64,000 bases of DNA from Chelonoidis abingdonii. Lineage: Eukaryota; Chordata; Testudines; Testudinidae. The notes beneath the pieces were generated by a model. It saw nothing but the letters and a program-made list of their open reading frames with translations. It did no database searches and was not told the DNA's origin. The stretch is from assembly GCF_003597395.2 (NCBI RefSeq), contig NC_133777.1, forward strand, positions 61,926,320 to 61,990,319. The letters are read 5' to 3'. A program made the position numbers and the translations under genes. Position 1 is the first letter of the stretch. Each line of letters starts with the position of its first letter. Positions 35,301-46,578 of the stretch are shown here, piece after piece.

Positions 35301-37600
35301 ATTCAAAAAACTATTTAAAAAGGCTCAAAAATTGGCTGCATCGCAATAGGCTTAAAAGGACGATGCAAAGAGGCACCTAGTCAGCAGAATCATCTGGAGT
35401 TGTTCCCTTGCACAGAATAGCGATGATAGAATGGTTCTTAGTTTGCTAGAGAAAGCACATGGAGTATCAACAAGTGTGGTACATCTCAGAGTTTGCAATG
35501 TTTTGCTCCCCTAACGCTGTCTCCAGAACAACAGCCCAACTGGGGAAAGGCCAGTGTTAGGCCTTCTCCTGCCTTACTATCTTAGGAGGCAAAAGTTGGG
35601 CCGTGCTCCCCATTCCTATGTACTCAGTGACTGATGAGCTTTGGGATACTGACTTCCTTCTATTCAGATTTGCATGATCTGCTTTTGGGATCCCCCCTGT
35701 CACTGTCCCATTTTATCGAAGAGAGTTAGCATCCTGGCTGAGATTTGCGGGGTTTTCACTCGGTCAGTGCTGGCTGACTCTTCACCATCCATTCACCTTC
35801 CAAGCTGTGCTTCTTTGGTTACCCTCAATAGCACATATTCATACTCTATATTGTTGAAATGAGTCTTCTCTAAGTCCATCTCTCTTTCTCTTTCTGATTA
35901 TGATTAACAAAAATAGTAATCCTTGATCATTTGAGTATTTGACTACTTGGAAATTCTTTGCACCAAGAAGTGTGCATCAATATGAAGCCAAAAAGCAAGT
36001 GCATGTCTCTGGGACAGTGGAGGCCTGAATGCTTATACAATACTTTTAAAAAATGTAATCATTTCCTCTGATCAGCAAACATAAAGAAGATGTGTGTGTG
36101 GTATGTGTGTTAATTCTTATTAAGATTAATATTTAGCCCGAATTCAGAAAGTTATAATCACTCTACTCTTCTGGATTCATCTGTCGTTCAGAAGTGAGAA
36201 TCTGGGCCCAAAGATAGAAGTAGCCACAGACAGAATGTTTCGTAACTAGTATAGATAATTGCGATTGGTGTCTTTGGACAATCTTCCAAATTTATGAGTA
36301 TATGAGAAAGGTGCCACTGTGAATAGAGAATGGCCTGAGAAAGAAAGAAATTAGTAATTTCAGATGACAGAGGCAGATAAATAGTGTGTGTCAATTTACT
36401 TGGTACAATGAAGATGCCAAGATCATGCTATGGGCAATGAAGATTATTAAAAATAACACTAGAGAGTAACAATGAAGGGGAAAAAGAGTCTGTCCAGATG
36501 TAGGTGTGAACAATAAGTCCGCTGAACGAGGCACTGAGAGAAGGCAGTACGATCCCACTTAGGTTATCAATAATGAATAAAACCATGCTCATCTAATATC
36601 TCATGTCATTACTCGCATCAATTTCTCTCATGCATAAGTACACCTGGGTTTTGTTGATTCTTTATGACGTCTGACGATGTTGTGAGCGGATTCCAACATT
36701 TTAAGTTTTTACAGCCGTCCAAAAATATTTCACTGTCTTTAAAGAGAGGATTCTCCTGAAGACACGTGTTTTTTTTTGTTGGTTTGTTTGCTTCTAAAGG
36801 AAGGTCTTGCAGCCATGTTCTTCATTAAATTTTTATGAGCTTTTTTAACGTAGTAAAAGTTATTGTCCCATATACCTACACAATCACATGCTAAACAAAA
36901 GAGTTGAAAAAGCAGCCTTGCCTGAGACTACTTTTAAGGCAAATGAAAGAGAAAGAGAAAAGGGTAGGGAAAGAGGGGAGATTCACTTATGAATAACCAG
37001 GTTAAGTTTGCCATGTAAAACCCAAGCTACTCCAGCTGTTTACAGCCAGTACAGCCCAGGAAGGTGAGATTGAGGATTGGGAGTGGAAAGAAAAAAATTA
37101 TGTAAGAAATCTATTTACATGCAGATGTCCAGTCTCATTATCTACTATAATGGTTGTCACAGTTTATTTTTGCATGCATCTGACGAAGTTGGGGTATTCA
37201 CCCACGAAAGCTCATGCTCCAAAACCTTGTTAGTTCTATTAAGGTGCCACAGGATTCTCTGCTGCCTTTTACATTCATATGTATGCAACTACCTATATAG
37301 TTAAAGAATAAAAGATCCAGAGTACAATGCCTTCACTTGTTTACTTCGGAACCAAAACCTGAAGCCAACATTTTCCAAGGGTGAGTATTGGTATTCGAAG
37401 CCTAGTTTAAGACACTTTCGGCCTGATTTTTCAGATGGAGCTGACTGACCTTACAACCTCCAATTGACTTCAGATGCAAAGTAGACACCCATATTTTTGT
37501 AAATGTCAGCTAAAATTTTTGCTTTCTAATATGCATGAACAGTTCCACTTGACTTCCATGTTAGCTTTAATTAGATCCAAAGAAACACTCCTTCTAAACA
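32353..37600. other. 5.2 kb of non-viral DNA between two LTRs
   Basis: Clean sequence with no recognisable gene. Turtle-type interspersed repeat text occurs at about 33575-33650 ('ggtgcaccttaaggactaac') and 37175-37275. A C/T-rich stretch lies at about 32880-33200. It begins exactly at an LTR end and stops one base inside another LTR start (the T of TG is missing at 37601). It may be the true 3' flank of the second provirus, placed here wrongly. Confidence 0.55.
37175..37275 (+). repeat. Interspersed repeat of turtle type
   Basis: Carries 'gcatctgacgaagttggggt' and 'cacgaaagctcatgctccaa', then 'aaggtgccacaggattct', a string that recurs widely in turtle genomes from memory. Family name not recalled. 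Confidence 0.45.
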
Positions 37601-37973
37601 GTAGGAATGACCTCGGGCCCACAGGCCTGGATGCCTTATTATCTGAGGCATTTTGTTCTTGTTTGCAAGCTGGGCACACCCTGCTTCTTTTCACAGGAAC
37701 TTGGCCTTCCTCCATCCTCCCCTGCACTTTCCCACCGGACTGCCGCGTCTGCAGCTCCCCTGCACTTTCCCACCAGACTGCCGCGTTTGCAGCTGGCGGT
37801 GTTTTTGTAACTTGCTATGCTGCTAAGCTCGTGATGGAAGATTTTTGTAGAAAACAATGATTTGTACTGTGCAATTGCGCATGTGTTTTTTTGGGATAAT
37901 AACTGTGAGCTTGGAAACGGCAGCTTTTCACCTCCTCAGTTACCCTGCAAGTTGGTGTCAAGTCTTTCCTTCA
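37601..37973 (+). mobile_element. 3' LTR of the main provirus
   Basis: About 373 bp. The initial T is missing at the junction with the block to its left. It is near-identical to the 5' LTR (about ten substitutions), with the same 2 x 38-bp U3 units at 37719-37794. It ends CCTTCA and is followed by TTCCTG (37974-37979), the mate of the 5' target duplication. AATAAAGGAGAGAGG of the 5' LTR is replaced by AATAACTG. Confidence 0.88.
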
Positions 37974-38660
37974 TTCCTGACCGTCTTTGTCCTGAATTCT
38001 TCAATGAAATCTGCAAGGGCTGCAGGATAGGGGGCCTTGGTGATTGACAAATGTATATGTTTGCTGCAAAATCAGTGAGAAATTATGTAAATGTGGCTCA
38101 TGTATGGATATGATCAATAGTTAATATTGGATAGTCATATATATAAAGAGTCTACACCAGCTAGTCAAGTTAGCAAGTCTAATGGGTTTCTCTGTACATC
38201 AACAAAGCAAACAGCCAAGTGCCAGGTGAGTGTCATTTGCAGACTATCAGATGACTTATATGACATTTACTTTTGCAAACCTGCTTGAAGTTAAAAAAAT
38301 AAAATGTGACAATTCACAGCTGTGTTCCCTGAAACCAAGGAAAGCAGCCTCTGAAAAAAGTTGAACCTCTGCTACATGAAATGTAGGTGTGGAGGGACAC
38401 AGCTGTCATGAAGAAAAATCTGCACCACATGAATGAGTATTTATCAATCAATCAAAGAGGGAACCATGACTAGTAAATAGTGTAGTTCATTGGAAAGGTT
38501 CAGCAAAGTACTTATGCAAGTTGGAGTGCAGGAAATCTCTGGGAGAGGGTTTGTTACTTAGATCTGAAATGATGCTATCTGTAAGGGGAGGATGTGAATA
38601 AGTAGCAGCCACTCTGCTACCAAGAGATTTTTATCGGGCCTGTGTGTCTATTGCCTAACC
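37974..38660. other. 3' flank of the provirus, no gene
   Basis: Begins with the TTCCTG target duplication (37974-37979). Moderately error-prone sequence. No coding signal. Confidence 0.5.
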
Positions 38661-38885
38661 CAGGGTTTCTCAAACAGGGGTCGCTGCTTCTGTAGGGAAA
38701 GCCCCTGGCAGGCCGGGCCAGTATGTTTACCTGTCCCGTCCGCAGGTCCAGCCAGTCGCAGCTCCCACTGGCCATGGATTGCTGCTCCGGGCCAATGGGA
38801 GCTGCTAGAAGCGGCGCGGGCCAAGGGACATACTGGCTGCCACTTCCAGCAGCTCCCATTGGCCCGGAGCAGTGCTGGAAGCGGC
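38661..38885. mobile_element. hAT-type miniature element, one arm degraded
   Basis: Starts CAGGGTTTCTCAAAC. Its internal text ('gtagggaaagcccctggcag' and 'cccattggcccggagcagtg') matches the complete element at 53795-54127. The right terminal repeat is not found. The open frames here on both strands are products of the GC-rich palindrome. Confidence 0.6.
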
Positions 38886-39392
38886 ATCAGTGCTCTGTCC
38901 CAAAAGCTTATTCTCTCTCTCTCTCCGTATTTTCTCTCAGGGCCATGTTCCCAGTACTCCCCTTTCTTTTATCTCGGCTTTCCTCCTGCATGTTGCTGTC
39001 TGTCCTTCGGCTGCCTCTGCTCACAGAAACCTCCAAACAATATTCAGCAAAACCCGTCAACACACCAGGTTGATGTTTCTGATTGGCCTTGCTGGTGGTG
39101 GGCCTGTGTTTTGGGTGGTTGCTCCCATTGTTGCAGCCATCTTACTCCAAAAGGAGCTTACCTGCTTCATAAATTTATCTGGAATGAAGGCTGGCGGTTG
39201 CATAGATCAGTTTCAATGATGTTTCACTCGACCTTCATCATAACACAACAAATCTTGAGGGAAGTCTCCTCATTTCCAATGAGAGCTTGTATGTTCAGAA
39301 ATGTTTATGATCAAGTTGGATTCATACCAAACATTTGATGACAATTATCCTTATACATCCCTGAAATCCTCATTTTGTGTGAGTTTAGGAAC
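38886..39392. other. No gene recognised
   Basis: Includes a short (TC)n run near 38911-38926. The open frames at 38723-39338 have no domain. Confidence 0.4.
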
Positions 39393-40063
39393 TGTGATGG
39401 GGCAAGGTCAGATGGCTACAGTAAAGTACTGAGAAACAGGTATGTTAGCCCCAGGCTAAACAAATCCCTAGTACCCTGGTAACCAAATGGCAGTTGCTCC
39501 AGGTTAATCAAGGCACCTGGAGCCAATTAAGTTCTTTCTAGAAGCAGGTAGAGGACAGCTACTTTAATTTAGAACACCTGCAGCCAATCAAAGGTGGCTA
39601 ATCAGGACACCTGGGTTTAAAAAGGAGCTCATCTCAGTCAGGCAGGAGGAGCCAGGGAGAGAAGGAGCTTGTGTGAGAGCTGGGAGCAAAAAGGCAATGA
39701 GCTGAGCAGGGAGCGTGTACTTGCTGGAGATTGAGGAGGACAGCTTATCAGACACCAGGAGGAAGGTCCTGTGGTGAGGATAAGAAGGTGTTTGGAGGAG
39801 GCCATGGGAAGTAGCCCAGGGAGTGTTGTGCTGTTCATGCAGCTGTTACAGGAGGCACTATAGAAAGCTGCGAGCACAGGGCCCTGGGCTGGAACCCGGA
39901 AGGAGGGCAGGCCGGGTCCTCCCCCCCAAACCTCCCAGCTCCTGATCAGACACAGGAGGAGCTGACCCAGACTGTGGGTTCCACAAGAAGGGAAGATCAC
40001 TGAGGTGAACAAATCCGCCAATAAGCGCAGGACCCACCAAGGTAGAGGAGGAACTTTGTCACA
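39393..40063 (+). mobile_element. Probable solo LTR, TGTGA...TCACA, 4-bp duplication
   Basis: A 671-bp element starting TGTGATGGGGCAAGG and ending TTTGTCACA, so it has TG...CA ends with a 5-bp inverted terminus. GAAC is present on both sides (39389-39392 and 40064-40067). 'gggtttaaaaaggagctc' near 39614 could be a TATA region. A 4-bp duplication and LTR-like ends suggest a class I (gamma-like) solo LTR. The text is very common in turtles from memory. No internal retroviral genes are present. Confidence 0.55.
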
Positions 40064-40422
40064 GAACTGAATGAGTGATCAAGCTATTCTGTTGTTTACC
40101 CCATTCTTGGGACATGCCAAGGTAGGAATCTCACAAAGCATGAGCTAAATAAAATCGTACTGGATAAGCATATGTGTCTTAGTGTAGTTTTTGAACACAT
40201 ACAGAAGTGAGTTCCATTTAGTAGCATTATAATCAGGGCCCTCTGAGAATTCCGGCACTTTTCCCATTAAAACTAATGTTCCAAAGTTATGAGCTGAAAT
40301 ATTGCTCAAAATGAGTGTTTTCTTGCATTTGCCCAGTTACATTGTTACTGACAGCGTAGAACTCTGTATGTTACAAACCTTTGAAGTAAGAGGTTGAGTT
40401 TCTGCATTCCTGAGAGGAATGG
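40064..40422. other. No gene recognised
   Basis: Moderately noisy unique sequence. Confidence 0.4.
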
Positions 40423-40602
40423 ACTGTAAAAGCATTGTTGACGTTGAGCTTTATCTGAAAGTCTCCCACTGTTGTACCACTAGCCCAGCTCCACCAGTGC
40501 TAGCAACAGTGGGAGTTGTCATGGAGACTGACTGCAGGTGTTCTTACCATTGTTATTTTGACCTGTTCTGCAAAACAGTGGTAAAAATTCCAGTAGCTGC
40601 TC
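40423..40602 (+). repeat. Inverted repeat, left arm
   Basis: About 180 bases that match the reverse complement of 43026-43204 at roughly 90 percent by eye. The conserved core is 'ctccaccagtgctagcaaca'. Arms are 2.4 kb apart. The same pair appears in the noisy duplicate (about 27200-27380 and 29850-30080). Confidence 0.7.
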
Positions 40603-42349
40603 ATTTCCCCGATGTTTAAAAGTTGTATAGACACACAGGCCAGAGAAATATAATTCTGATGTTTTATTCAGATATTTTATTGTATCTGTGAAAAATGTGT
40701 GGGTTCTACCTACAAAATGCAAATTTAGTTCAATGTTGTTGCTGCCTGTGCAGAGGTTGACAATGAAAATGTAATACAGTTCTCATCATTCTTACGGAGA
40801 GCTATAGATGATGATTCTAAAAATTCATGTCTTAGTGCTACTGTGTAGAACAACAAATTTCATGGATTGCTACTGGCCTAAGTAGATTGAATTTATTAAC
40901 TCAATTAAGGGCTTTTTTTTTACATTTTGGGCCTGACTCAAGACTTCTAGATTGATTGAGTTAAACTAAGCACCTCTGCAGGGGAACCTCTGTGCAGTGG
41001 TTCCAGGCATGCAGGAATCAGCACCTGCTGCTCCCCCCAGCTAGGTGCAGATGGATGTGGAGTAGGAGAGGGTAGAGCTTTGTCTCTGTGCACCTTTCCC
41101 CATTTCCATAATGCAGCTCAGTTTAGCCAATTTGACAGGTGTCCTTATTTGCTGTTGATATAGGCCATTAGCAAAGTACTATCTCCCTGGGCCAAGAGGA
41201 GAGCAAGGAGGGAACTGTAACATATGCATCATTTCTTGCTCTGGGCTGTGTCTAAAATCACAGTCTAGCCTGTGGGTAAAACCCTCATTTAACTCAGGTC
41301 AGTGAATTGTGGGACTGAGACTTCTGCCTGAGGAAGGATTGGATGGAATGTTGTTCTGCTTGTATCATCAGATTGAACCTGATAACCACAGAGAACATAC
41401 CTCAGGGAAATACATCTACTCACCTTGTTTGTCTGCTTTTTAGAAAGACCCCTGGAAGTGAAGGTGTTAATTTAACTAGCTGTTTGAATTGAACAAGCCC
41501 CATGTTGAAGGGATTGGAATTATCCTATGGTACCAAAATCCCACCCTGAATTCCCTGGGTGCATAAGGGCTAAGCAGGCTGCTCCATCTTTTAGGATGAT
41601 GCAGTTTGCTCCCCACCATTGTGGCTGGCCTGGTTGGTGGGCTGGTGCAGAGGGGAGCCCTCTCTTCAGAGTGCTGTATATCACCTGGAGTATCCAAGAA
41701 GAGCAATCTTTTAGATTCCCTAAGCCCAAGGACTGAAACTGTGACTGGCTTTTCGGCGGTATCTGCAAGGGAGAAAGGAGGATATTTTTACCCAGCTCCC
41801 ATACTCCGGTGAACACATGTAAGAGCCTTTTGCAGTCTGGCTAATTGAAAGCTGAAGGCTTTGATAATAAGAAGACAAGAAAAATATGGAGCATGGAGCT
41901 TTATGACATTTTTAATTAACAAATTTGTTTTTCTTCTCAATTAAGTTGGCTAAATACATTAAAATTAGTCCAATATTTCAACAGTGATTTGCATTTTCAT
42001 AGCATTTGTGCAAAATTAAATGTCATTAAGGACTTTGTTGCAAAGCTGTTAATTATATAGCAGCCAAAGAAAAGCAGGCAAACAGTGGTGTCCTTCAAAT
42101 GCTTATCTGTTTCCTAGACAGAGCCATGAACATCTGCATCGATTTCTGGCATTAACAGTGAATAGTTAATCTTGTCAGTTTTGAATATAAATGGAAATAA
42201 ATCATGCTAATAGAGCACAGTTATCCCAATTCTATTGTTTTTCTCACAAAGCAGAAACTCACTCTTTCTATTACTATACATTCTTTTATACAAAATATAG
42301 GTTGTTTTTTTTCCCATCTAGAATTATCATAATTATTTATAACAAAATA
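40603..42349. other. Spacer between inverted-repeat arms, no gene
   Basis: No transposase-like or other domain in any frame. Indels in this stretch would hide one. Confidence 0.4.
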
Positions 42350-42590
42350 TTTTGACAGGATATTAAACCTTGTGCTTCAGGGCTTAAGGCAATCTCTATT
42401 AGAGATGAGGAAGAGATCTATGCAGGGAGCTGATTATCCCATATTTACCTACTGTAGATTTTTGGGTTTTTTAAACACACATTCCTCTGAAGCATCTTCT
42501 ACTGGCCACTGTTGGAAACATGATACTGGACTTGATGGAGCTTGGGTCTGATCAAGTCTGGCAATTCCTCTGTTCCTATAATATTTCTCA
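42350..42590 (+). mobile_element. CR1-type 3' end fragment
   Basis: Shares 'gatattaaaccttgtgcttc' and the final 'tctgatcaagtctggcaatt' and 'tctgttcctat' with the fragment ending at 4200. Noisy version at about 29198-29410. Confidence 0.55.
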
Positions 42591-43025
42591 GTGATTTTGT
42601 TTCCTTCCTTATTTTAGGGAAAAAAACCTAAAACCTTTTGGTTCAGTTCATGGTCAGGTTTCCTGTTAAACTATAAACTGAGTTTGAGCAGGAGAGCATT
42701 TCAAGGAGGAAAATATTGCTGTTGCATTTTTCAGAAATCAAGACTGTTTCATAAATATTAATAAAATAGGATGGATAAACTGGGGTTCTGAAACTTGCAT
42801 ATTTTAATCCTAGGGATGAATTAATTGGTTTAGATGAATAAGATGATGAATTGGGATCTGACGAAATTCATATAGCTTCTGCTTACAGTTGCCTTTATTT
42901 TTCACTGACATGGTATCTACATTCAGCTTTTTCTGAATATTATCTATCACTAATGTATGAGCATGAGTGACAGTGATGGAGGATAAGTATGAACTGATGG
43001 TGTAAGTGACAGGAGCACTTGTGTA

Positions 43026-43204
43026 GAGCAGCTACTGGAATTTTTACCATCGTTTTGCAGAACAGGTCTAAATAACAATGGTAAGAACACCTGCAATTGG
43101 TCTCCATGACAACTCCCACTGTTGCTAGCACTGGTGGAGCTGGACCAGTGTACAACAGTGGGAGACTTTCAAATAAAGCGCAATGTCATCAATGCTTTTA
43201 CAGT
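43026..43204 (-). repeat. Inverted repeat, right arm
   Basis: Reverse complement of 40423-40602. Two opposite insertions of one short repeat family, or the ends of a 2.8-kb element, would both give this. No target duplication could be defined. Confidence 0.7.
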
Positions 43205-44402
43205 ACATGCCTCCCTGTAGTTTCTTCCCAGAGGTGTTGAAATTATTTTCAACTCAACTAGAAACAAAGTAAATTTCATGAGACCTCCTCCTGTTCTGTG
43301 ATAGGTTCCATCCAATTTATGGACATAAGAGTTGAATAAGCATTCAAATTTTTGAATGTTCATTCAAATAGAACCTTCAAATTATGGGTGGAATCCTAAA
43401 GTTATTACTTAGTTTTGACTCAATCTTCATTGATTTTCAATGGCAGTTTTGGCTGAACAGGAACTGTATAAAAATTTCAGGATTTGGTCCCTTGTCTGAT
43501 TTGTTCACAGAGGTTAACCATGTAACCATGGCTTCTTAACCATATAACCCACCCTTTATGTTCACAAGCTCATTAAAAGGCTGAAAAAAATATTAGATAA
43601 AGGCACCTTTGGGACACTTTCATCTATTATTATGTTCAATATGGACTGTAGAATTCTGTTGGCTCTTTCAATTTGTAGAAAACAGAAAACGATCAGCTTT
43701 TATGCATTTGATGGTGTCTGACTTCTTCTGCAGACCCATTGCAACTAACACAATTTCTTTTTGCTATTATCTTTCTTTAAATGGGTTGATTGGAATGGAA
43801 TCAGTGTATTGAAAATATTGTTTTAAAAAAGAGTTTGAACTCAGGCATCTTGTATTCTTAGGGACAAATCAAGATCAGGTAGAAGTCAGTCTTACTGCCC
43901 CCATTCACACCAAAGCACTGATTGAATTTTGTGGTCAAATCCTGGCTCCACTGAAGTCAATGGGAGTTTTGCCACTGGCTTCAGAGGAGTCAGGATATCC
44001 CCCCAATGCAGTACAGCTTCAGTTCGTGAAGTGCTACAAATTTGGGCTGCCTGAGTGGAGCAGCAAGTGGGCCAGGAGACAGCTGGATTAAGCAGATGCT
44101 CTACAATCAACCGGTCAGCTACCATCAGTGGTAAAGGGGTGGGGGAACTGCACCGGAGCAATTCTTTTTAGGATCATGATCAGTTTGAAAAAGAAATTAT
44201 GCTGATGGTTGAGAAGAAGAGTCCAGGATTGTTTCTTATTGAGAAATGGCTCATCAAAAGGGGTGAGTTGGAGGAGGGGTGGGGAAACTTAAAATGTTTT
44301 CAATTTTCCCTGCACCTCAACAGATCCAGACCTTTGGAATTTATTTTTCATGCTTTAGGTAAATATTTTGCATGGCAAAAAATAGGCAGAGGGGTATAAT
44401 TC
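43205..44402. other. No gene recognised
   Basis: Sequence becomes clean from about 43700. The stretch around 43930-43990 ('tccactgaagtcaatgggag') is an old amniote interspersed repeat by appearance. Confidence 0.4.
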
Positions 44403-46573
44403 TGTCTGTTACAGTTATCCCCCTATTCCATTTTGTTTCTTACAGCTGTCCCCATACTCCATTTTGTTCTTGTTCTCCTCCTGTGGCCCCCCCTCTCTGG
44501 CTGTTAAGTTGTTTACCAGGGCCACTGCCCTTCTCAAAAGGAGGGCCCCTTAAGTTGTTTACCAAGAGCCATTGCCCTTCTCAAAGGGATGGCCACTTGT
44601 GCTAGGGACCACTGCCCTGTCAAAGGGTTAGTCCTGTTATCACCTTGTTTAAACCTGGGGGCTCGGTGTAGGGTAGGCAATGTCTCAGAGCTGCAAGACC
44701 TATTGTGTTTTTAAGATCTGGGCATGAGTCATAGGCCTCATGTGCTTTTTGAGTCACCTATTGCACAGGACTCTGCCCAGACATGTCTCTGTGCTCACCT
44801 ACAGTTTTTCCCTGCCTCCTCTCCTCCCCTGTATCAAGAGGAGCCATCAAAAGTACTTGGTGGGAAACTGCCTGAGTTTGCCTTAAAAACAGACATTTTT
44901 GAAACTAAACATCAGAAAGGTTCCTGCATTGCTGCTGGTTCTGATCAGCCAGGGGTTCTGGGGGTCCTTTCTCCGCTCTCGTTTTATTTTTGAGAGTACC
45001 CCCGTTTTTGAAACCCCTCCCCGAAGAACGAATTGCTGCCTGAGAGATCTCCTGATTATTGAGACCGTACCTAGCCTTCTGATGGTTCTTGCTGCTTTTG
45101 CCTCTGCTGCTTCCTTGGGGGCTGGTAAGAATCCCTCTGTGAAACTCTCTATACTTTTATATTTATTATTTAGCTGCTGGCTCTGTCTCCCAGCACACAG
45201 ACTCAAGCTAAACCTTGGTCTGTGTCTAAAACCTCTCCTAAACTCCGCGGCACTTTGCTGCTAAAAATAAGTTTGTGCCGCTGCTAAGCTCTGCTCCTGT
45301 GGGCTTTGCCTCGGGGCTCTCTGCTTCCAGCTGTATCCACTGCTGCAGCCACATCCCTGGCTTCCTTGGGAGCTGGATCCTGGGCACATACCACTCTGCC
45401 CTCTGTAACTTCCCATAGCATAAGGTGCACCATAGGTTTTTGTTTTTTAGTTTAATAAGTTATAGTTTGTTAAGATTATAGAGCTTGTAAGTTTCACCTG
45501 CCTTGTTATAGTTTGCTGTTTTCTGTTGCTCCGTATAGTTGCTTGTTATAGTTTTGGCTTAGAATTGGTGATATTTGTTGTTTTGCCTAGTTGTTGGTTA
45601 AGATAGATAAGGTTTGTTGCTTCTCCCTCTGTAACTTTGTCTGTCTTTTCCCCGCTCCAACGTCCCCCCTGTGTCTTTGCTTCTCCGTGTCTCCCTGTTA
45701 CAACTCCTTGCTGCATCTGACCTCCCCCCCCGCTGCTGTCTGCATCTGCACCCTCTGAACTTCCCAAACCCTTGCTGCTTCTCCCCTGTTTTTTCTTTCC
45801 CCTGCTCCAACTTCCCAAACCCTTTGCCTCTTTTCCTGTTTTTGGTGTCCGCTTGTTTGCTTAAAACCTCTCTCTAGTCCCTTGTCCTTACCCTGCAGGG
45901 CTTCAAAGTCTCTCGCTGGCTTGCAGCCACACTCTCCTCTCATCAGTTGCCACTAATCATTCACTCTAATCATTCACTCCCTCCCCCCTGCTCCTTGACC
46001 CAGCATTAGGTACACTCTTGCTATCACACAGCCTCACAAATTAAGTCAGTAATTTTCTACATTGCATAATTTCACTTATCACCCATATTGCTGTTTCACA
46101 TTTTACTTTGTTATATATACCCCATTGGTTGCTCACTTTTTCTGAATACTTGTATTTGCATTAGTACCATTGTGTTACATTGTATATAAGGCCACTAACC
46201 ACTTAATACATTCTATCTAAGATTGTTAACCATTTTATATAGAAGCTAGCATTTTATTTTGCATTTCTTTTTGGTACATTTTGCATTCCACACTGTATCT
46301 AGAGTTGTTCCTATCTAAAGTTGAGTTGCTATTAACTGTACTGTATTCCATTGTGCTGAACCCTACTTACTGTACCCCACTGTTAGAACTCCCTACACTG
46401 TTCAATAAGAAGAACCCCCCCCATCATTGTCTATACACCCTAAACACCCCATCCCATCATATTTCATTGTTAAATTCCCACCACTTCCTTTTTCCTTTAA
46501 TAAAGAAATTAATTGGCAGCCCACCTGTGCGATAATTGCTCCCCAAGATCCCATATACCTGCTGGCAGGGACA
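44403..46573 (+). mobile_element. Long solo LTR with 5-bp target duplication
   Basis: Starts TGTCTGTTACAG and ends CAGGGACA, giving TG...CA ends with a TGTC/GACA inverted terminus. AATTC flanks it on both sides (44398-44402 and 46574-46578). AATAAA at 46499-46504 lies 69 bases before the end, as in an R-U5 region. Near the start, about 45 bases are repeated with small changes ('ttaagttgtttaccagggcc' at about 44505 and 'ttaagttgtttaccaagagc' at about 44551). At 2171 bp it is unusually long for an LTR. Five-base duplications are typical of class III (ERV-L/spuma-like) and some other retroelements. No coding region is seen, so a solo LTR is the best reading. Confidence 0.68.
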
Positions 46574-46578
46574 AATTC

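Noticed and set aside
44883..45264. Open frames of 107-121 codons inside the long LTR
   Set aside because: No retroviral or other domain, and they overlap on opposite strands.
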